Assembly (NCBI GenBank): GCA_963575745.1
Contig: CAUYUJ010004703.1
Coordinates: 432,497-496,496, forward strand
Direction of reading: 5' to 3'
Length of the DNA: 64,000 bases
Source of the DNA: Prorocentrum cordatum
Lineage: Eukaryota; Sar; Dinophyceae; Prorocentrales; Prorocentraceae
The first letter of the stretch is position 1. Every line of letters starts with the position of its first letter. Positions 31,931 to 44,689 of this stretch are shown piece by piece. The notes under the pieces were generated by a model. That model was not told where the DNA came from. It saw only the letters and a list, made by a program, of their open reading frames with translations, and did no database searches. The translations under genes were made by a program, and so were the position numbers.

Positions 31931-32024
31931 GCACACCCTCCAACCCCAGACGTGTGTGTGGGGGGGGGTCTGGGACTGGCGGGCTGGATCCAGGCGGCCG
32001 GGTGAGGGCAGGCATCGCGCGCAG

Positions 32025-32308
32025 TACAGTCGGGGCGTTGACCTAAGGAACCCTAAGTAAGGAACGGGGCCCCTCTCTTCCACAAGTTAAATTTCGATTT
32101 CCTATCGAAAACATAAAGAAAACCTGAACCAGAAGGAAAACCTGACCTAAGGAACCCTAAATAAGGAACGGGGCCCCTTTCTCCCATAAGTTGAACTTCT
32201 ATTTCCCATGGAAAACCTCAGGACAACAGAGGGCAAACTGTAGAACGATCAAGGAACACCGAGCCCCTCCCCAACGAAAAGGGTTCCTTCTTCAGGGCCC
32301 CTGCTGTA
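32025..32308. mobile_element. TA-flanked TIR element B, copy 1 (internally duplicated)
   Basis: Ends TACAGTCGGGGCGTTGACC and GGGCCCCTGCTGTA. At 284 bp it is about 100 bp longer than the other two copies because the left segment (CCTAAGGAACCCTAA... to TTTCC) is present twice. Confidence 0.8.
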
Positions 32309-32476
32309 AGGATGCACGACAGGGATGTGCAGGGGCCCTGGAGAGACACTCTTCGAGCGGGGCGCGGCCAGCGAAAGCAGCCAAGGTGGGGCCAAAGGGG
32401 GAAGGCGCACGGGAAACCTCGGAAGGTCGCGGATCCTTCCTGGCCGTGCTGCCTGTATCGGCGGCGAGCCAGGGGG

Positions 32477-32660
32477 GAAAGTGAGGAGGGGCGGGCCTTC
32501 TCAGAAGGCTCGGAAGTCCCCGAGCCTTCTGGGAAATGTTCTCAGCCTTTCCCGAAGGCACGGAACATGTCTCAGAAGGCTGGAGGGCTTCTGAGAAGCC
32601 CCGCCGCCTTCTGAGAAAGCCTTCTCCTTCTCGCGTCCCCCCCTCGCTCGCCGCCGACTG
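32477..32660 (+). repeat. Palindrome-rich repeat (TTCTGAGAAG words)
   Basis: Series of short hairpins such as GGCTTCTGAGAAGCC and CCTTCTCAGAAGG; block order matches 24541-24730. Confidence 0.55.
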
Positions 32661-33072
32661 TACACCTTAGGCGATGCTTAAGAAAACTTGAGTTTTCGGC
32701 CAGAGTCTCGATTATTCTTAATGTTTCAATGTAAATCCTAAGATTTTGATAGAAATTGTGGGTTTTTATTCGAGTTCTGAGACCATGAATTTCTTAACCC
32801 ATGATTTCTTAACCATTTCGCGTGGTGTAGTGACCTCCTGCTCCAATCAGAACAGCGCGGGCCGTGCGGCCTTCCACGGGGCGGCCCCTCCTGGGAAGCC
32901 CTCCGTCCCGCCCCCTTGGAAGGCCGCCCTCGTGGGCGCGCCGCCGAGTCAGCTCGCGTTTTTTTTTCTCCTCGCGACACCAGCAGGGGCCAGACCACAA
33001 GAGACCTTTCCCGCCCTTTGGGCGCGCCGCCGGGTCGGCTCGCGTCCCCCCTCCTCCTGACACAGTGGGGCC

Positions 33073-33199
33073 TACAGTCGAGGCTGATTGAAGAGAGCAC
33101 GCGAGAGGACACAGGGCCACGTGGCCACAAAGATGTAAAACGAGACACAAGGGTACCCTTGATTTGGCAGGGTCGACCTACTAATCAGCCTCGACTGCA
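33073..33199. mobile_element. 127-bp TIR element (TACAGTCGAGGCTGATT)
   Basis: The left end TACAGTCGAGGCTGATT is inverted at the right end, AATCAGCCTCGACTGCA, with one mismatch over 17 bp. No coding capacity. The TACAGTCG start resembles element B, but the interior differs. Confidence 0.8.
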
Positions 33200-33390
33200 G
33201 GCCAACAGAACAACCCTCAAAAACATGAGACCCTCCGCCGGCCAAAGCACACAGAACGTCCAAGGGTACCATCCCCAGGATGCACAAGAACGTCAAACAA
33301 GCACGAAGAACACCAGGGTACCCTTCCCGAACCGACTTTGATCTTGTACCTCGGTCCAACTGATACCTCGGTCCGACTTTACTTGTCTCG
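33200..33390 (+). repeat. Dispersed repeat D, copy 2
   Basis: CAAAAACATGAGACCCTCCG core, TGCACAAGAACGTCAAACAA, CCCGAACCGACTTTGATCTT end. Directly follows the 127-bp element. Confidence 0.7.
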
Positions 33391-33529
33391 ATCAAAATCT
33401 TGTCGGCCAAGTCAAAGACCGGCTACACGCAAAAGCAGCCATGGGTAAGAGCCACCTTTGGTGCGCGGCTTGTTGTGAGCCGCGGGGGGGCCAAGCACAA
33501 GTGCGTAAGACGTTACTATGGTATCGCGT

Positions 33530-33640
33530 CGGACCTAGGCCAAAAGAACATCCATCAAGAACATGAGACCCTCCGCCGGTCAAAACACACAGAACGTCCA
33601 AGGGTACCCTCCCCAAAATGCACAATAGCATCCAACGAAC
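33530..33640 (+). repeat. Dispersed repeat D, copy 3 (3' truncated)
   Basis: CATCAAGAACATGAGACCCT core and ACACACAGAACGTCCAAGGG. A lone 3' end of the same repeat (CCCGAACCGACCAAGATCTT) lies at about 34040-34085. Confidence 0.65.
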
Positions 33641-34085
33641 AGGAATTCGCCGGCCCAACAGGCCAGAGGCGTGCTAAGATCTCCGGTAACTACTTAACAG
33701 TATTTCTAGTTCGCGCGCGCGGGGCGGCCCCTGGGGGGCCCCGGACGAAAAGTACCCCGGCCGATCCCCGGCTGACCCCCGGGCGATCCCCAGGGGGGAG
33801 ACTATTTTTCGCCACCCCTCACGAGGATCGTGGCCTCCGAGGGGGGGGGCTGCCAACGACTACCCCCCCTCCCGCCCCAAGGGCCCCCCAAGAGGCCCCA
33901 GGGGAGCCCAATACGCCGCCAAGGAGCCCCAAGACGCTCCCAAGAAGCCTCCAAGACGGCCCCACGAGGCCCCAAATAGCGCTCCAGGGCCAGCGGAATG
34001 AGCGAAGCGATTAAATAACATTAGGGTGACCAGTGACCTCCCCGAACCGACCAAGATCTTGCGCCCCGGTCCGACTGTACACAAG

Positions 34086-34900
34086 ACCGTGAACTAGCTA
34101 CCAAGCACGACTCCGAATATCAAACTCATAGGCATAATTAGCCGTCGATGTGATCTGTGATACGCTGCGTTGCTGAGCCCAGCTTGAATGTTGGTTCCCT
34201 TGTTTTGCTGCGCTGTGACATGATGTGTTTCACATTGTGCCACCCGTCGGGCCGTTCTTCCCTGCGCTGATCTTCTTTGTGTTGGCTCGTTTCGCTTTGA
34301 TCTGGATAGCTTGCCTTGGCGGTTTGGCGTGGTGTCGCGGCGTCGTAATGCTCTGCGCACATGCGTGTACTTTGAATTGCGTCGCGCTACAAACCTATGA
34401 GCGACTGATGTCATGTGGTTCGTATGTGAGTCCCGCTGCTTTGCGTACAGTTGCGTACACAAGTTCGCGCGTATTGGCAAGGTTGGCATCGCCTTGTGTC
34501 GCATACCTTGAGTGACACGTATGTGGCTTGCAGCTGGTTGCCTTGACATATGTCAAATGGCTGCGCTCTGATGTTGATGTGCACTATGAGGCCGTGCTCT
34601 TGCTCACGAGTCGCGGGCAAACAACACAACAACGAGCGCAAGGTGGTGCTCACGGCCAGGGTTCTTTTTCGGTGAGGGTCTGGCACGGCCTCCGCTCCTG
34701 CTTCTGCATCTCTGGTCCTCCTGCCCCTCCGAGGGCCCCGAGATCCAACGTGGCGAACAAAAATGCAGCACCGTAAAAAAAATCACGCCTGGAGCCCCGG
34801 ACCCCTTCCCTCCCTCTGCGCCACTCGTCGAGCCAGGGTCGAGCTGCGAAGGCCCCCGGGGATGTCCGAGAACGAGGGCTCGAAGAGATGGCGCGACGCC
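34086..34900. other. Non-coding interval of balanced composition
   Basis: Less GC-rich than its neighbours. No repeat, RNA or coding block recognised. Confidence 0.35.
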
Positions 34901-34905
34901 GGGAC

Positions 34906-34998
34906 CTCCTCCTCCTCCTCCTCCTCCTCCTCCTCCTCTTCCTCCTCCTCCTCCTCCTCCTCATCCTCCTCCTCCTCCTCCTCCTCCTCCTCCTCCTC
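34906..34998 (+). repeat. (CTC)n microsatellite
   Basis: About 30 CTC triplets with two interruptions. Confidence 0.9.
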
Positions 34999-35115
34999 CA
35001 ACGAGGCGGGCCCCGGAGAGGCCTGCTGCCCCTTCTGCTGCACCATCACCTGCTGCTGCACCATCACCTGGGGAAGCCGAAGAGGTGCCAGCACTGCTCC
35101 TCCCCAGGCCTCTCC

Positions 35116-35235
35116 CGGGGTGCGCTCGGACCGAGTTGTCGAGGCGAAGCGACCCCAGCGGGGGCGACGAGGGACTCCCACGAGGCCCCAAAGGGGGAAA
35201 CGGGTAGAGGGTAGTGGTATGGGTACCTTTTCCTC
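35116..35235 (+). repeat. Dispersed repeat H, copy 3
   Basis: GGTGCGCTCGGACCGAG, GTCGAGGCGAAGCGACCCC, GGCGACGAGGGACTCCC, GGGTACCTTTTCC in the order of the other two copies. Confidence 0.65.
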
Positions 35236-35239
35236 CTCC

Positions 35240-35335
35240 GATCACCTGCTGCTGCGGCTGCGGCTGCTGCTGCTGAGGCTGCTGCTGCTGCAACATCTGT
35301 TGCTGCAGCAGCAACTGCTGCTGCTGCTGCAACTG
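35240..35335 (+). repeat. (CTG)n-rich tract
   Basis: CTGCTG, CAACTG and GGCTG triplets. A smaller CTG tract with ACCATCACC lies at 35023-35065. Confidence 0.85.
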
Positions 35336-35534
35336 GCCGCCCTGGGCGGCGGCCACCGCAGCTGGACCGCCGCCCTGGGCGGCGGGGGGGGAGCTCGCAG
35401 AGGGTGAGAAGCAGATAAGACGGGAACCAGGACGAGGATAGAATCGGGTAAGGATAAATCGAGAATCTCTGAAGTCCGGCGGCTCCAGATGTCTCGGGCG
35501 CCGCGGCCTTCTCAGAGCGCTCGGGAACACTCTG

Positions 35535-35554
35535 AGAGCGTTCCGGAACGCTCT
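35535..35554. other. 20-bp perfect palindrome
   Basis: AGAGCGTTCCGGAACGCTCT reads the same on both strands and sits in a series of TCTCAGAGCGCTCG-type inverted words (35505-35565). Confidence 0.85.
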
Positions 35555-36259
35555 GGAAAAAGGATTTATCCTCGTCGTAGCCACGTCCGAGAGAAGCAAC
35601 ACCTGCAGGACATTGAAGATTCTGCGAAGGAAGCCCAGGTCTGTAGAAACGAAATTAGAATGAGAGACGACTGCGTAAATGTTTATTTCGGAGCTCTGCG
35701 CGGATTTCTTGGACCAGCGCTGAGCCCCCCAACCCCCTGGCGCGGGGATTAAAGAAATCCTCTAGGAGCTCCAGAAGTTTATGTTGGGCTCAAGAAATTC
35801 CATCCGACGATTAGTAGCAAAGCATCACCTATTTGCCTGTGAAATTGCGCGGTTCCCACGGCACGTCCCCCTGAACCCTGAGCTTTTTTTTCGAAAGTTT
35901 GCAAGCTGCTTTCCACACAGCCTGCTTGCACGATCGTGAGGCACCCTTCCAAGGAGTGCATGCCCCAGCGCTCAAGACTGCCCTATACTTTCTGCACGCA
36001 ATGAGTTCTCTTCCCGTATCCTTGAGCATTCCCTTCTTCCCGACGGTGACATCGCTCTGCTCTCATCGGAGGACGCCAGCTACACGCCTGCACCGATCCT
36101 GTCAAGGCGCCCCCCTGAGCCCAGGATCAGTGTGTGCGCCCTCCAGGCCTAGCCACGGGGGCATACACATGTGTGCAAACATACAAGACATAAACAATCA
36201 TACACGTGTATATGTATGTACTAGAACCACGCGCGCTTCGCGCGCGCCTAGATTACCCC

Positions 36260-36405
<146 letters not shown>

Positions 36406-36419
36406 TCCTCCACTCCGTA

Positions 36420-36657
36420 TAATCTCAACTCCCCTCAAATACCCACTCCCTCCCCTGTTCCTCATCATGCCCCCTCTCCTGAGCTCCGTTCCCCCCCCCC
36501 TCCTCTGCCTACTTTCCCGTCATCCTTCTCCTCCTCCATCTCCTCTCCCTCTTCTTCCCCCTCATCCTCCTCCTCCACTCCCTGCGCTGGACGTATGAGG
36601 CCGCATGTAATGTTTTTGTATGATATGCTTGGACTTCCTTGTCCCGTCTTGGCGCTC

Positions 36658-36697
<40 letters not shown>

Positions 36698-37750
36698 GCC
36701 CCTCTCGCACAATATTAAGGCCCGCTCTTACACTTTACAACACTTCCGGGGACAACCCTGGACACATATTCTGCTGGAGCGCTTCGGAAGCAATCGGAGA
36801 AGGAACGCACAATGGTGCTGGAGCATGTTTGGCGTGTCAGGGGCTTCCTCTTGGAGGGCACCCAAGAAGACAGTTGGGGCCTCTTGGGTGACTTTGGAGC
36901 GGGCTGCCTTTGGGTCCTGATCGGGACTCTTTTGGGCCGCCTTGAGATACCAGCGGATCACCCGTGGGCCATCATGGACCTTCGGTCGCTTTGGGTACCT
37001 TCAGGAACTCTTTGGGGCTGTGCTGGGGCCATCTGGGGCCATCTGAGGCATGTTATGTTTCGCGTCTGACTACGCATTCGCGCAGCACCAATGCGGAATA
37101 TGCAGAGTAAGGTAAAACTCCAGGCGCTCGAGTGATCTTCAAGTCTACTAGCGGCACCACCAGCTGTTGCACATTCGAAGAGTGGCTACTGATGCTTAGC
37201 ATGCTACCTCCTAAATTTCTGCTAACTGATCCGACTTCCTCTCGCATTTGGTCAGTCGAGCGATAACGGCAGCGCACCTGCACTGATGGAGCACTCTGGA
37301 CCGGCATCCGTGCGTGGCATTATGGCGTGATGCCGATCCTTCCTGAAAGCCTATGTTTGTGTGTATGTGTGTGAGTGGGACCGCTGTGATCTTCCAGTGA
37401 AAAGTGCGGTCGGAGAGGCGAAACTCCCAAATGCGGATAATCATCTGTACTAGAGCGGCTGCAGCCTGTGCTGGGTAACACCTCATAGCGCCAACCTCCT
37501 GAGAGATGGGGAAGAAAGAAAAGGGAACGAGAGGGGAAGCGAGAGGAGGAGGAAGAGGAGGAGGAGGAGGAACGGGAAAAAAGGGAAGAGGAAACGCGTG
37601 AACCCCCTTCTGGGGCCCCCCTCTCGCCCTGGGGCTGCCCCGGCACCAGGGGGCGAGACGGCAGGCGGCCCGAACCGACCCCTCCGGCCACGGCACCCCG
37701 TGTGGGCTGGCGCCAGCTGCGGTGCTCGCGCCTCGGGCCCGAATCCGCCA
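36420..37750. other. Non-coding interval with (CT)n at 36658-36694
   Basis: C/T-rich to 36600, then a perfect (CT)18-type tract, then GC-rich degenerate GGGGCC(A/T) words to 37050. No coding block recognised. Confidence 0.4.
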
Positions 37751-37756
37751 GCAGGA

Positions 37757-37922
37757 CTGAAGGGGCCCCAGGACACACAAATGAATACACACAAATAAAA
37801 AGATTCCCCATATTTTCCCATATTTTCAGGGTTTCTGTCTTCCCCCCCACTTCCCATGTTTTCCCATATTTCCTGAGGATCGCCGATTAATTGTGTCTGT
37901 GTGTTTTTTCCACTCCTGAAGG
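37757..37922 (+). mobile_element. Element A, copy 4, with 7-bp direct repeats
   Basis: Full-length copy with CTGAAGG at both ends (37757-37763 and 37916-37922). The interior is nearly identical to copies 1 and 5. Confidence 0.8.
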
Positions 37923-38824
37923 ACACAGGCGTCGAAGCCCTCGGGCCCTCCGCCCCATGGCCGTGCTGACCCGCAGCTACTGCTGCCCTCTGCGCAGACC
38001 CTTGGCGCCCGAGCAGCCCGGCGGTGGGTTTGGGAGCTGGCATCGGGGCCGGCACCTGCATCCTCCCTGTGGTGTACCAAACGCTGGTTACGGCTTCCAC
38101 AAGGAACGACAAGGAGATCTCACAGAACAGGTTGCGCAGCGCAACGGCTCCTCCAACGACATTCCCTGGCAATGCAGCAGATGAGGAAGAGACGAAGAAA
38201 GTAGATGAGACGGACGTGAACGAAGAGAAGCCGTTTCCCCGCCCGCGCAGGGGATCCACGGTGGCCGCCCAAAAATCCTGCACGCGGGGGATGGGGACCC
38301 TCGCAGCACACGTCTGAGTGGACCCCGCCTCCCACCAAGCCTCGGACAACAAGCCCCACGAGCCCCAAGTGGTGACTGTGCAGCTTCAAGCTTTCCATGC
38401 CGATCAGACCAAGCCCATAGTCAGAAACAAAAGGGCTACACCAGCTTACAGTGAAAGCCGGAAGCGCTCTGCAAGGCCAAATCGGCATATCCCATGGTAG
38501 CCCGGGGTAAGGGACGGGGATGGGGGGCTACAGAGGACATGAGGTGCGCACTATGTTCTAGCTTCTTCCGAGGAGCCTCTCAAACAATACTTGGGGTGTC
38601 TAAAGCTTCTTCGAGGCGATCGTGAAGCCATGTGGAGCCCAACGAACCCTTGAGAGACACTCGGGTGCAGGTGGGGGCAATCAATGGGAGGAGTCGTACT
38701 GTCCAGCCAGGGCCGGCGCGAGTGGATATCGAATATGAAGTGGGCCAGCTTGGAGTGAAGGGGTCTCTTGGGGCTCTTCCGCCTGGGAAGCGCCTCTCGG
38801 GGGTCTGCGCTAATGAGTAACCAA

Positions 38825-38894
38825 AAAAAGTCCCCTAACCCTGAGGGGACTTAAGTCAGGAGAACCAAAAATATCAGGGATAGGGGGACTTTTC
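38825..38894. other. Imperfect inverted repeat with CCCTAACCC words
   Basis: AAAGTCCCCTAACCCTGA is inverted as TCAGGGATAGGGGGACTTT about 28 bp away. A TTTTAGGGTTAGGGG word lies nearby at 38978-38994. Confidence 0.6.
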
Positions 38895-39404
38895 TGCAGA
38901 TGTATCGAACCAAACCGTCCAGATGTATCATCCCTGATGCAAGAAGGGGGACCTCAGTGAGGCCACGTCTTCATCGCGTTTTTAGGGTTAGGGGTTCTTT
39001 TGTTCTCGATGAGCCAATGTTCTGGCGTGGGGGAGGGGAAGATCGATCCCGAAACGACCTCCCGTGTGACTGCCCTGGGGAGGACAGCCGCGGAGGCGGC
39101 CGCCGTGGCCGCCTGCTGCAGGACCTGCTGAATCCACGCCGGCTGCTGGCTCAGGCCCGGCGCGGGCTGCTGCGCCTCTCCGCCGGGAGGCCGCGCGGAG
39201 GCAAGATCAGGAGCGGCGAACGCACGGCAAATTTCGTGCCGTGACGACCCCAGCGTCAGGCTCTGACACCGAGCGGGTCTTGCAACCTTCAGAGATCGGC
39301 TGGCTTGCCCATCGTCGAACCGCTCCATGGTGGCCGATGCCGTGCCACTGGCGGCGTGCTCGCGTGGCAAGCGCTGGACGCGGCTCGGAAAACTGGTGCG
39401 ACAG

Positions 39405-39792
39405 CGTCGTCATCGTCGTCGTCGTCGTCGTCCTCGTTGTCGCCGTGATCATCGTCGTCGTCGTCGAGGTAGTCGTCGTCTGGGGGATTACTGGGCGCTT
39501 CCGAAAGCTCTCGTGGCCACAGCTGGATGCGGCTCGGAAATCTGGTTCGACAGCGTCGTCGTCGTCGCCGAAGTCGTCGTCGCTTTGGGGTGTTTGGGCG
39601 CTTTCGCGGACTCTTGTAGCCACGGCTCGACACGGATCGCACAATTGGCGCGGCGGCGGCGTCGTCGTCGTCATCGCTGACGCGATCGTCGTCGTCGACG
39701 TCGTCGTCGTGGTCGTCGTCGTCACTGTCGTCGTCGTCGTCGTAGTCGTCGTCGTCGTCGACGTCGTCGTCGTAGTCGTCGCCGACGTCGAA

Positions 39793-39828
<36 letters not shown>

Positions 39829-39990
39829 GTCGTGGTCGCCGTCGCCGTCGCCGTCGCCGTCGTCGTCGTCGACGTTTGTCGTCGTCGTCGTTGGCGTCGC
39901 CATCGTTGTCGCCGTCGCCACCGCCACCGCCGGCGTCCTCGTCGTCATCGTATTCGTCGAGGTTGTCCTCGTCATCGTCGTCGTTTTGAC
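39405..39990 (+). repeat. (GTC/TCG)n compound array, first block
   Basis: TCG triplets with GCC, GAC and TTG interruptions. Translates as poly-Val, poly-Ser, poly-Arg or poly-Asp by frame; no gene. Confidence 0.9.
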
Positions 39991-41016
39991 GGGGCGCACA
40001 AGGGGATAGAGGGAAGGGGGAGGGTTTCTTAGAAGGGGGCTGCCTCTTCGAATGAGCCAGCCGCCCTCTTACGAAGCCCAAGGGCACCCGAGCAGCTTCT
40101 TAGAAGCACGGAACAGCTGCTTAGAGGCAGAATCAGCTTCATAGAATCAAGCCACCCCCGCTTCTGAGATGCACGCCAGGAACAACGTCTAAGAACAACC
40201 ACCAGCTTCTCAGACCGGGCACCCGCGCCTTTTCAGAAAGAGGATGCTTCTAAGAAGCCCCTCTTTGCGCGTGGCTGATCGTCGGCGTCGTCGTCGCCGT
40301 CGTCGTCGTCGTCGTGGTCGCCGAAGTCGTCGTCGAAGCCGTCGTCGATGTCGCCCTCGAAGTCGTCGACCTCGAGGTCGTCATCGTCGTCCTCGACGTC
40401 GTCGTCGAGGTCGCCCTCGAAGTCCTCGTCGTCTTCGTTGTCGTAGAATTCGTCGCCGGCGTCGTCGCCAACGTCAACGTCAACGTGTACCTCTTCGAAT
40501 GCGCCAGCCGCCCACTTACGAAGTCCAAGGGCACCCGAGCAGCTTCTTAGAAGCACGGAACAGCTGCTTAGAGGCAGACGCAGCCTCTTAAAAGCAAGCC
40601 ACCCGTTCTTAGATGCACGCCAAGAACAACAGCAAAACAACCAACAATTTCTCAGACCGGGCGCCCGCGCCATTTCAGAAAGGGAGGTGCTTCTAAGAAG
40701 CCTTCCCCCCTCCCACCACCCCCCTTTGCGCGTGGCTGATCGTCGGCGTCGTCGTCGTCGCCGTCGTCGTCGTCTTCGTCGTGGTGGCCGAAGTCGTTCT
40801 CAAAGTCGGCGTCGAGGTCGTCTTCCAAGGTCGTCGTCGCCGTCGCCGTCGCCATCGTCGTCTTCGTCGTCGTCGAAGTCGTCGTCGTCGTCGACGCCGT
40901 CGTCGTCGAAATCGTCATCGTCGTCGGCGTCGTCGTCAACGTCAACGTCGTCGTCGTCGTCGTCGTCCGAGCCGTCGTCGAGGCCCTCGTCGTCATTGTC
41001 GAGGTCGTCGTCGTTG

Positions 41017-41051
<35 letters not shown>

Positions 41052-41095
41052 ATCGTCGTCGCCATCGTCGTCGCGGTCGTCGTCGCCATCGTTGC
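39991..41095 (+). repeat. Composite satellite: palindrome-rich spacer plus (TCG)n, units 1-2
   Basis: Two spacers (about 39991-40262 and 40490-40740) carry AGCAGCTTCTTAGAAGCACG, AGCTGCTTAGAGGCAGA, ACGCCAGGAACAAC and TTTGCGCGTGGCTGATCGTC in the same order; each ends in a (TCG)n tract (40262-40490, 40740-41095). Confidence 0.85.
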
Positions 41096-41290
41096 ACCAG
41101 CAAAACATTACCATATCCGGTGCTGGAAGGGATTTCCCCCGACAGCTCCCCGAGCAGCAGGGCTGATTGCCTCCATGGCACGGATGTGCGAAGCGACCGG
41201 AGCGGTTAGGCCACAGGGCCGGCAAGGCTTGGCCGAGCGAGAGCCCCATCGCCCACATTCCAAGCGGAGGTCCCCAGCAACGGAGGGGCC

Positions 41291-41400
41291 TGCCTCCTCC
41301 TCCTCCTCCTCCTCCTCCTCCTCCTCCTCCTGCTCCTGCTCCTCCTCCTCTTCCTCCTCCTCCTCGTCCTCCACCTCCTCCTCCTCCTCCTCCTTCTCTG
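41291..41400 (+). repeat. (CTC)n microsatellite
   Basis: CTC triplets with CTG, TTC and GTC interruptions, immediately upstream of an element B copy. Confidence 0.9.
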
Positions 41401-41424
41401 CCATGGATATGCCGCGATATCATC

Positions 41425-41604
41425 TACAGTCGGGGCGTTGACCTAAGGAGCCCTAAATTAGGAACGAGGCCCCTTTTTCCCATGAGTTGAGCTTCGACTT
41501 CCCATCGAAACCCCAAGCAGAACCAAAGGCGAACTACAAAACGACTAAGGAACACCGAGCCCATCCCCAACGCAAAGGGTTCCTTCCTCAGCGCCCCGAC
41601 TGTA
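41425..41604. mobile_element. TA-flanked TIR element B, copy 2 (180 bp)
   Basis: TACAGTCGGGGCGTTGACC at the left, GGTTCCTTCCTCAGCGCC then CCGACTGTA at the right; about 30-bp imperfect inverted ends. TA at both termini and the CAGT start fit Tc1/mariner-type non-autonomous elements. No coding capacity. Confidence 0.88.
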
Positions 41605-41758
41605 CCCCGCGCCCGCGACGCCGCGATACCATCCGGGGGGCCGCCCGACGGGCCAGAACGCCAGGCCAGGGCGCGAGCTCTCACAGGCGACCACGCCCAG
41701 GCAGCCAGCCGTGGGTATGGATAAAAACGAAGGGAAGACCCCCACAAGAAGTATTCAA

Positions 41759-41919
41759 GGGGCCCCAGGACACACAAATAAATACACACAAATAAAAAGA
41801 TTACCCATATTTTCCTATATGTATTTAGGGTTTTCGTCTTCCCCCCCACTTCCCATATTTCCCCATAGTTTCTGGGGGGTCGACGATTCATTGTGTCTGT
41901 GTGTGTTTTTCCCCTCCTG
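41759..41919 (+). mobile_element. Element A, copy 5
   Basis: GGGGCCCCAGGACACACAAA start, GGTTTTCGTCTTCCCCCCCA middle, TTGTGTCTGTGTGTG and CCCCTCCTG end. Confidence 0.78.
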
Positions 41920-42047
41920 ACACTCCTGCGGCCAGAACACCCCGCAGGCGGCGATGGCCCGCGAGCCCCCACCTCGGTGCCCGCCACGCCGTGATGTGCA
42001 CATCCAGACCTGGTCTGAGCCCTCGAGCGGGTGGCTCGGGAGCCGGG

Positions 42048-42200
42048 GCCCCTCCTCCTCCTCCCCCTCCCCCTCCCCCCCCCCCCTCCTCCTCCTCCTC
42101 CTCCTCCTCCTCCTCCTCCTCCTCCTCCTCCTCCTCCTCCTCCTCCTCCTCCTCCTCCTCCTCCCCCTCCTCCTCCCCCTCCTCATCCTCCTCCTCCTCC
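42048..42200 (+). repeat. (CTC)n microsatellite
   Basis: About 45 CTC triplets with CCC interruptions at both ends. Confidence 0.92.
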
Positions 42201-42399
42201 CCCGTCCCCCTCTAAGGGCTTCAACGTAGAACGCGACCACAGAGGGCGAAATACATGTGCTGTAGAATGTGCCAGCATTACCGTCTGCCACACCACCAGG
42301 TGGTTGCTCTCGCTCCCTCGTGCGACAACGTCGACCTGACCTGCATCCACGGCCCAATCGCAAAATGAAGACGATGGCGTGCAAGATCTGTTCTAAGAC

Positions 42400-42589
42400 G
42401 CATACTCCAGATTTCGTAATAAAGGGAGGGGGGTCTCATTTCGGGGGGGGGTCTTTTCCAGGCTATCTTGGAGGGCCTGGGGGGGTCTGGGGACGATGTT
42501 TTGGAGGGTTCTCCCACGGGGGAGGTCTGAAGTGGCTCGTCTTGCAGGGTCCAGACCCCCTCCCGTGTATTACGAAATCTGGAGTATGC
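42400..42589. mobile_element. 190-bp TIR element (GCATACTCCAGATTTCG)
   Basis: GCATACTCCAGATTTCGTAA at the left and TTACGAAATCTGGAGTATGC at the right are perfect inverted repeats, extending imperfectly through GGGAGGGGG/CCCCCTCCC to about 37 bp. Single copy here. No clear target duplication. Confidence 0.85.
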
Positions 42590-42669
42590 AATCTTAACTT
42601 CCGTGTTGGATCCACCAACAGAAAGCCCATACCCTCCAAAACGGGATCAGCGGCGGTAGCGGTCAAATA

Positions 42670-44510
<1,841 letters not shown>

Positions 44511-44518
44511 GTATCCCT

Positions 44519-44597
44519 ATCCCTAAGATTGACACGCCAAAAGGCGATGACAATCTTAGGGATTCGCCGTCGAAAAATAAGGGAATCCCTAAGATTG
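44519..44597. other. 13-bp inverted plus direct repeat (ATCCCTAAGATTG)
   Basis: ATCCCTAAGATTG at 44519-44531, its exact inverse CAATCTTAGGGAT at 44551-44563 and a direct copy at 44585-44597; the loop also pairs (CGCC/GGCG). Confidence 0.8.
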
Positions 44598-44689
44598 GCA
44601 TCGTGATGAGGAGGTGCCCAGCATAAGGATAGGATATGTTCCAGGCTGGTAAACCTCCCCCGCCGTGTGGGTCCGGCACCACGGACTGC

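Noticed and set aside
35784-35794. Spliced-leader relic-like TTGGGCTCAAG
   Set aside because: Differs from the known dinoflagellate leader end and lacks the upstream leader sequence and any downstream gene.
38024-38317. 97-codon plus-strand frame with a short hydrophobic stretch
   Set aside because: Follows element A directly and ends in low-complexity charged residues; no family recognised.
38978-38994. Telomere-like TTTTAGGGTTAGGGG
   Set aside because: Only about two imperfect units; could be chance or a very old interstitial remnant.
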